64,000 nucleotides of DNA from contig NZ_CP129107.1 in the NCBI RefSeq assembly GCF_030406725.1, positions 1,488,001 through 1,552,000 on the forward strand, written 5' to 3'. Below are positions 46,060-55,889 of this stretch, piece after piece. Each line of letters opens with the position of its first letter. Position 1 is the stretch's first letter. Source of the DNA: Alteriqipengyuania flavescens. Lineage in GTDB: Bacteria > Pseudomonadota > Alphaproteobacteria > Sphingomonadales > Sphingomonadaceae. Below the pieces are notes generated by a model that ran no database searches, was not told where the DNA came from, and worked only from the letters and a program-made list of their open reading frames with translations. The position numbers and the translations under genes are program-made.

Positions 46060-46080
46060 AACTCCCCCCCTGTATAGTAT
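46060..46080. promoter_or_regulatory. FrmR-type operator upstream of frmR
   Basis: ACTCCCCCCCTGTATAGTAT resembles the G/C-tract plus TATAGTAT half site known for FrmR/RcnR-type repressors. It lies 28-48 bp upstream of the frmR start codon, in the promoter position for self-repression lifted by formaldehyde. Confidence 0.6.
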
Positions 46081-46107
46081 GCTGGAGCTATTTCTCGGGG
46101 AGACGCG

Positions 46108-46398
46108 ATGCCACATTCACCAGAGGACAAGAAGCGCGCCATCACACGCTTGCGGCGTATCAAGGGTCAGGCGGACGCACTGGAACGCGCGATCGAAGCG
46201 GGGGCCGATTGCGCTCCCCTGCTGCAGCAAATTGTCGCCATGCGTGGTGCGACAAATGGACTGATGGCAGAAGTGATGGAGAGTCATCTCAGGGAAACAT
46301 TCGGTGCGGGCGCAGATCGGGCGGTCGGAGGCGAAGGTGCCGATCTCGATGACGGCGTGGAGGGCGTCATGAAGATTCTGCGTACTTATCTTAAATGA
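46108..46398 (+). CDS. frmR: formaldehyde-responsive repressor FrmR
   Basis: A 96-residue all-helical CsoR/RcnR-family repressor. It opens with MPHSPEDKKRAITRLRRIKG, matching FrmR (Pro2, His3). The sensor cysteine is in AGADCAPLLQQIVAMRGA (residue 35), and the conserved histidine is in MAEVMESHLRETF (about residue 60). FrmR binds DNA as a tetramer and lets go when formaldehyde crosslinks Pro2 and Cys35. It is followed 218 bp later by frmA, with a large palindrome between them. Confidence 0.93.
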   Translation: MPHSPEDKKRAITRLRRIKGQADALERAIEAGADCAPLLQQIVAMRGATNGLMAEVMESHLRETFGAGADRAVGGEGADLDDGVEGVMKILRTYLK

Positions 46399-46498
46399 TA
46401 ATTTCAGGCGCATTTTCCTGCCCGTGTTCTCCCGCACTTGGAAGCCAGCCCCTACTGCTGCCTTCTCTGGTTTGAGATCCTCGACAGGACACCTCTTG

Positions 46499-46541
46499 CA
46501 TACTGGCAGGGAGTATGACAAAGATACTCCCTGCCAGTATG
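46499..46541. promoter_or_regulatory. perfect 18-bp inverted repeat, candidate twin FrmR operator
   Basis: CATACTGGCAGGGAGTAT (46499-46516) and its exact complement ATACTCCCTGCCAGTATG (46524-46541) are separated by 7 bp. Each arm itself has ATACT...AGTAT ends with a G/C-rich middle, the pattern of FrmR/RcnR operators. It lies 75 bp upstream of frmA and could regulate frmA separately from frmR. As RNA it would also form a strong hairpin, but without a T-tract it is not a clear terminator. Confidence 0.6.
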
Positions 46542-46565
46542 AGAATGTCGACGAATTTGCGCTGA

Positions 46566-47726
<1,161 letters not shown>

Positions 47727-47904
47727 CCCGCCGATCCGAAGCGGCGCGAGGCGGCCGGATTGACAACTCGGCTGTCATCATGGCCCGACCAAGGCCATGC
47801 TGACGCGCGCTCCGGCGAATGGGCCACGCGTCGAAAAGCATTCATCTGTTATCCGACTGTGATGAACCACGGGACGCACCGGCGTATAGGGCAGGAAGAC
47901 TGAA

Positions 47905-50565
47905 TTGAAGAGCAAGGATATTAACGCGACGACGCCGGCCACCGATCATGGGCATGCGAGGCCGCCTGCTTGCGTGCAGGTTCGCGGCGCGCGCCAGAAT
48001 AACCTCAAGAATATTGACGTCGATGTACCGCGCGACGCCTTCGTGGTGTTCACCGGCATATCGGGCTCGGGCAAGTCATCGCTCGCGTTCGGCACCCTCT
48101 ATGCCGAAGCCCAGCGGCGTTATCTGGAATCGGTTGCGCCCTATGCCCGTCGCCTGATCGACCAGGCCGGGGTTCCGGAAGTCGACGCGATCGACGGTTT
48201 GCCGCCTGCGGTCGCGTTGCAGCAGCAGCGCGGCTCGGCCAACGCGCGATCCTCGGTCGGCAGCGTGACGACGATCTCCAGCCTGGTGCGGATGCTCTAT
48301 TCGCGCGTCGGCGAATATCCGCGCCATCAGCCCATGCTCTATGCGGAGGATCTCTCCCCCAACACGGTCGCCGGCGCCTGCCCGACCTGCCACGGCATCG
48401 GGCGCGTCTATGACGCGACCGAAGAAACGATGGTTCCTGACGACAGCCTCACCATTCGCGACCGGGCGATTGCCGCCTGGCCGACCGCCTGGCATGGCCA
48501 GAACCTGCGCGATATCCTCGTTTCGCTCGGCTATGATGTCGATACGCCGTGGCGCGACCTGCCGGAAAAGGATCGCAACTGGATCCTCTTCACTGAAGAT
48601 ACGCCGACGGTGCCGGTCTATGCGGGCCTGACGCCCGAACAGACCCGGACGGCGCTCAAGCGCGGCATGGAACCGAGCTACCAGGGCACCTTCACCGGCG
48701 CGCGCCGTTATGTGCTGGAAACCTTCGCCAACACTAAGAGCGCGCTGATGAAGAAGCGCGTCTCGCAATATATCATCGGCCGCGATTGCCCGACCTGCGA
48801 CGGCAAGCGCCTGAAGCGCGAAGCCCTGTCCGTGAAGTTCGCGGGCCTCGACATCGCCGAGTTCGGCGACCTGACGGTGTTGAAACTCCGGGACTTGCTC
48901 ACGCCCGTCGCGCATGGCGAATACGGGGGCGCCGCGGCGGTCCCGAAGGGCCATGTCCTCGGCAAGGCGGCCCGCGATGCGGCGGTCGAACGGCGAGTCG
49001 CGGCAGGAGGTTCGGCGCACAAGGCTGCGCCCGACGTGCGCCGCACGCCCAATCTCTCCGACGAGAAGCGGGTCGCCGCACAGCGTCTCGCCTGCGAATT
49101 GATCGAGCGGTTGGAGCCGCTGATCGATCTTGGCCTTGGCTACATTTCGCTCGACCGCAGCACGCCGACGCTCTCCTCCGGAGAGCTGCAACGCTTGCGG
49201 CTTGCCACGCAATTGTCGTCACAGCTTTTCGGCGTGGTCTATGTGCTTGACGAGCCTTCGGCAGGGTTGCACCCGGCAGATGGCGAAGCCTTGCTCACCA
49301 TCCTCGAGCGTCTCAAGGCGGCAGGCAACTCCCTGTTCGTCGTCGAACATGATCTCGACGTGATCCGCCGCGCGGAATGGCTCGTCGATGTCGGGCCAGG
49401 AGCCGGGGAAAAGGGCGGTGAAGTCCTCTACAGCGGGCCGATAGAGGGGCTTGCCGAAGTCGAGACCTCGATCACCCGCCGCTACCTGTTCGCAGAGCCG
49501 CTCCGCAGTGAGCGCACGCCGCGCGATCCCAAGGCATGGCTACGCCTGGAAGGGATCAGGCGGAACAATCTCCATGGTCTCGACGTGGAGTTTCCCATCG
49601 GCTGCTTCACCGCTGTCACCGGCGTTTCGGGATCGGGCAAATCCAGTCTTGTCAGTCAGGCGCTGCCCGAGCTCGTCACGGAACACCTCGGCGGCTCCCC
49701 CGTGACCGAGGAGGAGGATATCGATCCGCTGCTCGATGTTGCGCAGAACGACACTGAAGGACGCATTGTCGCAGGCATGGAGCATGTTCGCAGGCTGGTG
49801 CGCGTCGATCAGAAACCGATCGGCCGCACGCCGCGCTCGAACCTGGCCACCTACAGCGGCATGTTCGACCATGTGCGACGGATCTTCGCTGATACGCCGC
49901 TCGCCCGCCGGCGGCATTACAGCCCGGGAAGGTTCTCGTTCAACGTCGCGCAAGGCCGCTGCCCTGTGTGCGAGGGCGAGGGATACGTCATGGTGGAGCT
50001 GCTGTTCCTGCCGAGCGTTTTTGCCCCGTGCTCGACCTGTCATGGCTCTCGCTACAACCCGCAAACGCTCGAAGTCGAATGGAACGGGCGCAATATCGCC
50101 CAGGTGCTCGAACTGACGGTCGACGATGCGTGCGATTTCTTCGCTGGCGAGGCATCTGTGATACGCTCCCTCGACGTGTTGCGGGAGATCGGTCTTGGCT
50201 ATCTGAGGCTCGGTCAGCCGGCGACCGAGCTGTCTGGCGGGGAGGCGCAGCGCATCAAGCTTGCGACTGAACTGCAACGCGCTCAACGCGGCAACACGAT
50301 CTACATCCTCGACGAGCCGACTTCGGGGCTCCACCCCTCCGATGCGGACCGGCTGATGCAACACCTGCAGGGCCTCGTAGACGCCGGCAATACCGTCGTA
50401 GTCGTCGAACATGACATGCGCGCCATCGCCCAGGTGGACTGGATCATCGACCTGGGACCGGGGGCCGGGGAAGACGGGGGCCGTATCGTTGCCAGCGGCG
50501 TTCCTGGCGTCGTTGCGGAAGCGGAAGGCAGTCTCACCGCACGCTATCTGAAGGCTGCACTGTAG
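47905..50565 (+). CDS. class II UvrA-like excinuclease ATPase (UvrA2)
   Basis: An 886-residue ABC-type ATPase. Two Walker A motifs are [20 protein letters not shown] (about residues 49-68) and [20 protein letters not shown]. Two ABC signatures are [15 protein letters not shown] and [18 protein letters not shown]. Walker B regions are [15 protein letters not shown] and [17 protein letters not shown]. Zinc-module cysteines are in [28 protein letters not shown] and [14 protein letters not shown]. Length and the reduced UvrB-binding region fit class II UvrA, found with stress or drug-resistance genes. Start TTG 47905 follows AGGAAG. Placed after frmA, it may help repair aldehyde- or drug-DNA adducts; that role is inferred. 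Confidence 0.9.
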   Translation: MKSKDINATTPATDHGHARPPACVQVRGARQNNLKNIDVDVPRDAFVVFTGISGSGKSSLAFGTLYAEAQRRYLESVAPYARRLIDQAGVPEVDAIDGLPPAVALQQQRGSANARSSVGSVTTISSLVRMLYSRVGEYPRHQPMLYAEDLSPNTVAGACPTCHGIGRVYDATEETMVPDDSLTIRDRAIAAWPTAWHGQNLRDILVSLGYDVDTPWRDLPEKDRNWILFTEDTPTVPVYAGLTPEQTRTALKRGMEPSYQGTFTGARRYVLETFANTKSALMKKRVSQYIIGRDCPTCDGKRLKREALSVKFAGLDIAEFGDLTVLKLRDLLTPVAHGEYGGAAAVPKGHVLGKAARDAAVERRVAAGGSAHKAAPDVRRTPNLSDEKRVAAQRLACELIERLEPLIDLGLGYISLDRSTPTLSSGELQRLRLATQLSSQLFGVVYVLDEPSAGLHPADGEALLTILERLKAAGNSLFVVEHDLDVIRRAEWLVDVGPGAGEKGGEVLYSGPIEGLAEVETSITRRYLFAEPLRSERTPRDPKAWLRLEGIRRNNLHGLDVEFPIGCFTAVTGVSGSGKSSLVSQALPELVTEHLGGSPVTEEEDIDPLLDVAQNDTEGRIVAGMEHVRRLVRVDQKPIGRTPRSNLATYSGMFDHVRRIFADTPLARRRHYSPGRFSFNVAQGRCPVCEGEGYVMVELLFLPSVFAPCSTCHGSRYNPQTLEVEWNGRNIAQVLELTVDDACDFFAGEASVIRSLDVLREIGLGYLRLGQPATELSGGEAQRIKLATELQRAQRGNTIYILDEPTSGLHPSDADRLMQHLQGLVDAGNTVVVVEHDMRAIAQVDWIIDLGPGAGEDGGRIVASGVPGVVAEAEGSLTARYLKAAL

Positions 50566-50719
50566 GTCGTAATCTGGCCGAACGCACGTTCGATCAGGTG
50601 TATCTCAACCACACGGTGGAATGGGTCGAACCTGAAAGCGGGAGCCGGCGATATGACACCGCGGTTGACGCGGCTCAGGGTTTAAGTGCCGCAGGTGCGC
50701 CGTGTACGTGTGATACGCG

Positions 50720-50756
50720 GCGTGGCGGACGGCCAATCGCTGACCATCCGCCACGC
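50720..50756. terminator. hairpin downstream of the UvrA2 gene
   Basis: Arms GCGTGGCGGA (50720-50729) and TCCGCCACGC (50747-50756) form a 10-bp perfect stem with a 17-nt loop. There is no clear T-tract. It lies in the 253-bp gap between the convergent UvrA2 and PfpI genes, where a bidirectional terminator would be expected. The rest of the gap shows no convincing gene. Confidence 0.4.
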
Positions 50757-50818
50757 TTGCTTTGTCCGGACCTTCTCCATGGAGAGCGCCCTCACATGGT
50801 TCGTCGAAACGCCCCGTC

Positions 50819-51364
50819 TTAATTCCCTGCTGCGATTTCCTCGACGAGCTTGGCACAGAAGGGGGGCAAATCATCGGGATCGCGGCTGGTAACAAGGCCG
50901 TTGTCGACCACGACTTCCTCATCGGTCCATGTACCGCCGGCATTCTCGATATCGACCTTCAGCGTCGGGTAGGACGTCAAGGTGCGACCCTCGAGCACGT
51001 CCGCCTCGATCAATGTCCAGGGTGCATGGCATATAGCCGCGACAGGTTTTTTCTGATCGAAGAAAGCCCGGATGAAACCGATTGCCTCGTCGCTGCCGCG
51101 CAGCTTGTCGGCACCGACGGTCCCTCCGGGCACGACAAGTCCGTCGAAATCGTCGGCTTTGACATCGGAAAACGTCTTGTCGATAGTATAGCTGCCGCCC
51201 TCGTCGAGATCGCCATTGACTGTGCGAGCCTTGCCCGATTCAAAACTGACCACGGTCACTTTGCCACCAGCGTCCTCGACAGCTTGCTTGGGCTTCGAGA
51301 ATTCTGGTTCTTCCGTCCCGCGGGGTGCGATCAGAATGGCGACCGATTTGCCTTCTAAAGTCAT
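50819..51364 (-). CDS. DJ-1/PfpI family protein (type 1 glutamine amidotransferase fold)
   Basis: A 181-residue cytosolic protein. It opens with KSVAILIAPRGTEEPEFSKP and carries DDFDGLVVPGGTVGADKLRG. The nucleophile elbow is KPVAAICHAPWTLIEADVLE (Cys at about residue 111 followed by His), typical of YhbO/PfpI. The DVLEGRTLTSYPTLKVDIEN segment is also typical. These proteins act as deglycases, glyoxalases III or chaperones in defence against reactive carbonyls. It is the last gene of the leftward island cluster. Confidence 0.9.
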   Translation of the reverse strand: MTLEGKSVAILIAPRGTEEPEFSKPKQAVEDAGGKVTVVSFESGKARTVNGDLDEGGSYTIDKTFSDVKADDFDGLVVPGGTVGADKLRGSDEAIGFIRAFFDQKKPVAAICHAPWTLIEADVLEGRTLTSYPTLKVDIENAGGTWTDEEVVVDNGLVTSRDPDDLPPFCAKLVEEIAAGN

Positions 51365-51395
51365 AATTTATCTCCTATTCCGTCCAAGATTGAGG

Positions 51396-51470
51396 TCAGG
51401 TGCCCGGCTTGAGCACGACCTTCGTCCAAGCAGCATCGTGCTCGTCGAAATGCTTGAAGGCGCCCGAACC
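51396..51470 (-). pseudogene. C-terminal remnant of a zinc-type alcohol dehydrogenase
   Basis: Reading leftwards, the sequence ends GSGAFKHFDEHDAAWTKVVL then KPGT and stop. This matches the C-terminus of glutathione-independent formaldehyde/zinc alcohol dehydrogenases (FDEHDAEW-KVVLKP). No upstream part is present; the intact GlcG/HbpS gene begins to its right. The upstream deletion probably brought the neighbours together. Confidence 0.55.
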
Positions 51471-51510
51471 CGCCGCCGTCGACTCAGCCGGTGCCGCCGC
51501 GCTCCAAGGC

Positions 51511-51930
51511 TCAGCCGTGCGCGAAAGCCTGCGCCGCCGCCTCGGCCACGGCCTGATCCTGCTTGCCGGTGCCGCCCGACACGCCCACCGCGCCGATCAC
51601 CGTCTCGCCCTCCTTGATCGGCACGCCCCCGGCGAAGATCATCACCTTGCCGTCGTTGGAGGCATGGATGCCGTAGAAGTCGGCGCCCGGCTGGGCGAGC
51701 TTCGCCAGCGCCTTGGTCTCGACGTCGAACGCGCGCGCCGTCCACGCCTTGCTTATCGCGATGTCGACGCTGCCGCGCCACGCATCATCCATCCGCGCAA
51801 ACGCCAGGAGGCAGCCGCCCGCGTCCACCACCGCGATGTTCGACGGGCTGCCGATCCGCTCGGCCTCCGCGATCCCCGCATCGATGATCGTCCGCGTGTC
51901 GTTCAGATCGAGTGTCTGGATGGTGTGCAT
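51511..51930 (-). CDS. GlcG/HbpS family protein
   Basis: A 139-residue protein of the DUF336/GlcG/HbpS family. Recognisable parts: AIVDAGIAEAERIG-type N-terminal helix, NIAVVDAGGCLLAFARMDDA, SVDIAISKAWTARAFDVETK, and GGVPIKEGETVIGAVGVSGG near the end. HbpS members bind heme or act as extracellular redox sensors; others accompany oxidoreductases. There is no signal peptide here, so it is probably cytosolic. Function in this cluster unknown. Confidence 0.88.
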   Translation of the reverse strand: MHTIQTLDLNDTRTIIDAGIAEAERIGSPSNIAVVDAGGCLLAFARMDDAWRGSVDIAISKAWTARAFDVETKALAKLAQPGADFYGIHASNDGKVMIFAGGVPIKEGETVIGAVGVSGGTGKQDQAVAEAAAQAFAHG

Positions 51931-52038
51931 GGCGTGTCTCCTTGGCCAGTTCGGGGAAAGCTGTTCAGCGCACGCCGCCGCGCCCGCTTTCGCCCACGCG
52001 GGCGAAGAGAGCGACGTGCGAGGGTGCCGACCGCTCCG

Positions 52039-52332
52039 CTATTTCGCGGCCAGCAGGGTGAACTTGTGGATTTGCGGCGGTTCGGAAAACAGTTCGTCTG
52101 CCTTGTCCATCAGTGCGGCGGCAACCTTGCCGTCAAGATGGGCCTGCCGATCCTCCTCCGTGTCGAACGTATCGAAGATCGCGTACGCACCGGGACCTTC
52201 CTCGATCGCGTACCAGGTCTGGGTGCCCGGCTCAGCTTGAACGAGCGGCAATGCCGAGGTCAGGAAATCGGCGACATCGCGCTCTTTTCCGGGCTTGGCC
52301 TTCAGCGGTACATACAGGGCGAGTTTGGGCAT
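52039..52332 (-). CDS. antibiotic-biosynthesis-monooxygenase (YgiN-like) protein
   Basis: A 97-residue ferredoxin-like-fold protein of the ABM family. It opens with KLALYVPLKAKPGKERDVAD, contains PLVQAEPGTQTWYAIEEGPG and FDTFDTEEDRQAHLDGKVAA, and ends with PPQIHKFTLLAAK. Related proteins oxidise quinols or are cofactor-free monooxygenases. In this cluster a quinone or quinol role is possible but unproved. Confidence 0.88.
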   Translation of the reverse strand: MPKLALYVPLKAKPGKERDVADFLTSALPLVQAEPGTQTWYAIEEGPGAYAIFDTFDTEEDRQAHLDGKVAAALMDKADELFSEPPQIHKFTLLAAK

Positions 52333-52443
52333 AAATTATTCCTCAAGTGAAACGGACAGATATTATTCGGCAAAGTAACGGACGAGCGGGCCGCTACGTT
52401 CCCCACGAGGCGGAGCACACGCGGCCCCGCCTCCTCGTCGAAA

Positions 52444-53184
52444 TCAGAACTCCTGTGCGGTCGGCCGGATGACGATTGCGTTGACGTCGACATCATCAGG
52501 TTGTTCGACAGCGAACGCGATAGCACGCGCCACCGATGCCGTCGGGATGGCCTGCTTGTAGAAGTCCAGCACCGTTTCGGCAGCCGTGCCGGATGTCGTG
52601 AACTTCAGATCGCTTTCGACAGCTCCAGGCTCGATTGACGTGACCCGGACCTTTTCCCCCACCTCGTGGCGCAAGCCCTCGCTGATCGCGCTGACGGCGA
52701 ACTTGGTACCGGAGTAGACCGTGCCGCCCGGTGCGAAGACCTTGATGCCCGCAACCGAGCTCAAGTTGATGATGTGACCGCTGCCCTGCTCGAGAAAGCC
52801 GGGAAGCGCCGCCGCGATGCCGTAGAGCGTACCCTTCAGATTGACGTCGATCATCTGGTCCCACTCGTCGGTGTTGACCTCGGCCATCGGACGGATCGGC
52901 ATCAGGCCGGCGTTGTTGATCAGCACGTCGAGGCGGCCGAAGTCGGCAATGATTGCGGCGACGACGGACTGGACCGCCGATTTGTCGGTCACGTCCAGCG
53001 CGTAGCTACGTGCCGTGCCGCCGTTTGCGGCGATGTCCGCAACGACCTCGTCGAGCCTGTCCTTGCGCCGCGCGGCGATGGCCACCTTCGCGCCGCGTTC
53101 GGCGAGAAGACGCGCGGTTTCCGCGCCGATGCCGCTGCTGCCGCCGGTAATGAGAACGACCTTGCCTTCGATACCCTTGGTCAT
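52444..53184 (-). CDS. SDR-family oxidoreductase
   Basis: A 246-residue classical short-chain dehydrogenase. Cofactor motif VVLITGGSSGIGAETARLLA (about residues 9-28), an arginine-rich AARRKDRLDE suggesting NADP preference, VLINNAGLMPIRPMAEV, a catalytic serine in HIINLSSVAGIKVFAPGGTV, and Y-x-x-x-K in VYSGTKFAVSAISEGL. The C-terminal VTSIEPGAVESDL is typical. The substrate is unknown. It starts 17 bp after the truncated Yellow-like gene and probably belongs to the same transcript. Confidence 0.92.
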   Translation of the reverse strand: MTKGIEGKVVLITGGSSGIGAETARLLAERGAKVAIAARRKDRLDEVVADIAANGGTARSYALDVTDKSAVQSVVAAIIADFGRLDVLINNAGLMPIRPMAEVNTDEWDQMIDVNLKGTLYGIAAALPGFLEQGSGHIINLSSVAGIKVFAPGGTVYSGTKFAVSAISEGLRHEVGEKVRVTSIEPGAVESDLKFTTSGTAAETVLDFYKQAIPTASVARAIAFAVEQPDDVDVNAIVIRPTAQEF

Positions 53185-53201
53185 GTTTGTATTCCTTCAA
53201 G

Positions 53202-53423
53202 TCAGTTGTTGATTTTTTTTTGCCGGATCGCGGCCCCGCGCCATTGCGGGAAGTTGACGAAAATGCGCCCGTTGGGGGCGACGGTCACTTCAGTCGGCAT
53301 CGCGCCATCGAAGGTCGCGACCTGTTCGATCTGGGGCGCGGATGCACCCTCGCGGGTCGTCGAGCAGGCGGCAAGCGAGAGGGCAGCGCCGGCGGCAAGA
53401 AGCAGTTTGACGGAGATTTTCAT
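53202..53423 (-). pseudogene. truncated Yellow/MRJP-like lipoprotein
   Basis: Only the first 73 codons remain. A lipoprotein signal peptide (KISVKLLLAAGAALSLAAC) is followed by PQIEQVATFDGAMPTEVTVA and PNGRIFVNFPQW, which match the start of L-dopachrome-tautomerase-related (Yellow/major royal jelly) beta-propellers. After the tryptophan the frame reads RGAAIRQKKINN and stops. The family normally has 350-400 residues. The start overlaps the ene-reductase stop by 4 bp, so the original gene was in this operon. A short secreted peptide could still be made. Confidence 0.7.
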
Positions 53424-54526
53424 GGGATCATTTCCTTCAGAATGCGGCCCGCTTCGTGGGGCTCGGACCGGAGATATTGCGGGGGCGCCTTTACCGATGC
53501 GCCAAGCGCGGCGGCGGCGTGCCAGGGCCAGCGCGGATCCCACAGCGCAGCGCGGGCTATCGCTATGGCGTCGGCATGCCCGTCTTCGAGGATGCGCTCC
53601 GCCTGGTGCGGATCGGTGATCATTCCGACCGTCACGACAGGCATAGCGACCGCGTCCTTGACAGTCCGGGCCAGCGGCACCTGATAGCCAGGGCCGACAG
53701 GGACCTGCTGGCGCGGGTCGAGCCCCCCGCTGGAAACGTGGATCGCCGCGCAACCGCGCCGCTCCAGCTCCTTTGCCAACAATGCGGTTTCCTCCGCCGT
53801 CCAGCCACCTTCGACCCAGTCGGTCCCGGAAACGCGGACGGTCACCGGGCGGCCAGCCGGAAACGCTTCGCGCACTGCACCGAACACTTCGAGCGGGAAC
53901 CGCATCCGGTTCTCGAGGCTGCCGCCGTAGTCGTCGCCGCGCCGGTTGGAGATCGGCGACAAAAATTGGTGCAGCAGATAGCCATGCGCGGCGTGGATCT
54001 GGACGGCTTCGATGCCGAGCCTGCCGGCACGCCGGGCGGCATCCGCGAACGCATCCCGGATGCGGGCAAGCCCTGACTTGTCCAGTTCGACAGGGGGATG
54101 GTCGTCCGGAGCGAAGGGAATGGCGCTGGGTGCCACGGTCTGCCAGCCATTCTCCGCATCGGGTGCGATCTGCGTTCCGCCGTGCCACGGCTTGGCGCAG
54201 CTCGCCTTGCGGCCGGCATGGGCCAGCTGGATGATCAGCGGCATGTCCGACCAACGGCGCACACTTTCGAGCACGCTTCGCATCGCCGCTTCGGTACGGT
54301 CATCGTACAGGCCGATGTCACCGTAGGTAATGCGCCCTTCGGGGCTGACCGCGGTCGCCTCTATCGTCAGCGCGCCCGCGCCCGATAGCGCCAACTGGCC
54401 GAGATGCATCTGGTGCCAGTCGGTCATCGCGCCGTCGACTGCCGAATACTGGCACATCGGGGCGATGACGATGCGATTGGCGAGCCGCAGCCCTCCAACC
54501 TCAATCGGTTCGAACAATTTCGCCAT
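53420..54526 (-). CDS. NADH:flavin oxidoreductase, YqjM-type ene-reductase
   Basis: A 368-residue FMN TIM-barrel enzyme. It opens with FEPIEVGGLRLANRIVIAPM followed by CQYSA, where a cysteine after APM is typical of the thermophilic-like YqjM branch. Then DWHQMHLGQLALSGAGALTI, QLAHAGRKAS, the substrate motif IHAAHGYLLHQFLSPISN, NRRGDDYGGSLENRMRF, and the FMN-phosphate segment ADAIAIARAALWDP. It reduces activated alkenes such as enals and quinones with NADPH. ATG 54526 is taken; ATG 54532 is an alternative. It overlaps the glyoxalase gene. Confidence 0.93.
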   Translation of the reverse strand: MAKLFEPIEVGGLRLANRIVIAPMCQYSAVDGAMTDWHQMHLGQLALSGAGALTIEATAVSPEGRITYGDIGLYDDRTEAAMRSVLESVRRWSDMPLIIQLAHAGRKASCAKPWHGGTQIAPDAENGWQTVAPSAIPFAPDDHPPVELDKSGLARIRDAFADAARRAGRLGIEAVQIHAAHGYLLHQFLSPISNRRGDDYGGSLENRMRFPLEVFGAVREAFPAGRPVTVRVSGTDWVEGGWTAEETALLAKELERRGCAAIHVSSGGLDPRQQVPVGPGYQVPLARTVKDAVAMPVVTVGMITDPHQAERILEDGHADAIAIARAALWDPRWPWHAAAALGASVKAPPQYLRSEPHEAGRILKEMIP

Positions 54527-54981
54527 CACCATTCGCCCGTGTTGGGCATGGAGGCCCAGGGTTCGGCCGGAGTCTTGTGTTCGCCCTTCTGCAGCAGTTC
54601 GATCGAGATCCCGTCCGGCGAGCGGACGAACGCCATGTATCCGTCGCGCGGGGGGCGATTGATCGTCACGCCGCCCGCCTGCAGCCGCGCGCACGTTTCG
54701 TAGATGTCGTCGACCCCGTAGGCGAGATGGCCGAAGTTTCGGCCGCCCGTGTATTTCTCGGCAGCGCTGCCATCCTCGGGCGGCCAGTTGTACGTCAGCT
54801 CGACCTCGGCATCGCCCTGCTCGCCGTCGCCGCGGAAATCCTCGTCGGCGGCAAGGTAGATCAGCGTATAACGCCCGGCCTGGTTCTCCATGCGCCGGGT
54901 TTCCTTGAAACCCAGCAGCGTGAAGAACCGGATAGCCGCCTCGGGATCGGCGACGCGCACCATGGTGTGGAGATAGCGCAT
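54526..54981 (-). CDS. gloA: lactoylglutathione lyase-like VOC protein
   Basis: A 151-residue glyoxalase I-type protein. Metal ligands: histidine in [16 protein letters not shown] (residue 5), glutamate in AEVELTYNW, histidine in [16 protein letters not shown], and glutamate in [14 protein letters not shown]. The [20 protein letters not shown] strand is typical. The family isomerises the hemithioacetal of methylglyoxal and glutathione. It lies between the ene-reductase and a DJ-1-like gene, fitting a carbonyl-defence operon. Confidence 0.9.
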   Translation of the reverse strand: MRYLHTMVRVADPEAAIRFFTLLGFKETRRMENQAGRYTLIYLAADEDFRGDGEQGDAEVELTYNWPPEDGSAAEKYTGGRNFGHLAYGVDDIYETCARLQAGGVTINRPPRDGYMAFVRSPDGISIELLQKGEHKTPAEPWASMPNTGEW

Positions 54982-54983
54982 GA

Positions 54984-55793
54984 TCAGGCGACCTTGTCCT
55001 TGAGGGCTTCCATCACGAGTTCCGCGGTGCGGGTAGCGCTGGCGGGGTTCTGGCCCGTCACCAGATTGCCGTCGCGCAGGGCAAACGGGGCAAAATCGGG
55101 GCCGCCCTCGTGCTTGCCTCCAAGTTCCTTGAGGCGCGTTTCGAGCAGGAACGGCACCGCCTGATCGAGGCCGACCGCGCGCTCCTCGCTGTCGGTGAAG
55201 CCCGCGACACGGCGGCCTGCGACGAAGGGCGTGCCATCGGCCTTCTCCGCGGAGACCAGCCCCGCCGGTCCATGGCAGACGGCGGCGACGATCTTGCCCT
55301 CGCGGTCGAAGCGCTCGACCAGGCGAGCCAGCTCGTCGCTACCGGGGTAATCGAACATAGTGCCGTGGCCGCCCGGCAAGAACAGCGCGTCGTAGCCGGC
55401 GGGATCGATACTGGTGAATACCGGGGTGCTGGCAACCTCGGCCTTCAGGGCCTCGTCCTTCAGATAGCGCTCGACCGAAGCGTCGTTCTCGCCGTCGGCG
55501 TTGACGCTACGCTGGTCGACGGGGATGGCGCCGCCCTTGATCGAGGCCAGCGTCACCTCGGCGCCCGCATCGCGGAAGGCATAATACGGGGTGGTAAGTT
55601 CCTCGAGCCAGACACCCGTCGGTTCGGTGCCGGGGGTCATGCGGTCGGCGGAGGTGGCCACCATGAGAATGCGGGTCATCGTCAATTGTTCTTTTCCATT
55701 AATGTCGGGGACACGAGCAAACGCAACCGGCGCAGCCGCACCCGCCACAAAGAAAGCGGTGAGAGCTTTCAGCAGTTGGCGGCGATTTTGCAT
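54984..55793 (-). CDS. DJ-1/PfpI family protein with Tat-like signal
   Basis: A 269-residue protein. ATG 55793 (AAAGGAA upstream) gives an N-terminal [20 protein letters not shown] with an RR-x-L-L pattern and an A-rich end (PVAFA), like a twin-arginine signal peptide. The mature part opens [20 protein letters not shown] and carries [35 protein letters not shown] and the nucleophile elbow [20 protein letters not shown]. This is the Hsp31-like/glyoxalase III branch. An internal ATG at 55679 would make a cytosolic form. The family removes methylglyoxal or repairs glycated proteins. It is first in the leftward operon, divergent from the LysR gene. Confidence 0.88.
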   Translation of the reverse strand: MQNRRQLLKALTAFFVAGAAAPVAFARVPDINGKEQLTMTRILMVATSADRMTPGTEPTGVWLEELTTPYYAFRDAGAEVTLASIKGGAIPVDQRSVNADGENDASVERYLKDEALKAEVASTPVFTSIDPAGYDALFLPGGHGTMFDYPGSDELARLVERFDREGKIVAAVCHGPAGLVSAEKADGTPFVAGRRVAGFTDSEERAVGLDQAVPFLLETRLKELGGKHEGGPDFAPFALRDGNLVTGQNPASATRTAELVMEALKDKVA

Positions 55794-55864
55794 TCGATCG
55801 TTCCTTTCGGCGGATTAGATACGCAGGGAACGGCATCATAAAATCCAGCGAGAATGGCGGACGG

Positions 55865-55882
55865 CCATAAATCCGCTTATGG
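55865..55882. promoter_or_regulatory. LysR-type operator in the divergent promoter
   Basis: CCATAAATCCGCTTATGG is an 18-bp palindrome with perfect 6-bp arms and contains the T-N11-A pattern of LysR sites. It lies 8 bp upstream of the LysR start and about 72 bp from the DJ-1 gene start. It would allow self-repression and control of the divergent operon. Confidence 0.55.
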
Positions 55883-55889
55883 AACCGCA

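Noticed and set aside
47780-47800. Hairpin CATGGCC/GGCCATG after frmA as a terminator
   Set aside because: The stem is only 7 bp and there is no T-tract. It may attenuate read-through, but there is not enough to call it.
50598-50822. Small open frame downstream of the UvrA2 gene
   Set aside because: It passes through the hairpin at 50720-50756, has no ribosome-binding site and no recognisable features.
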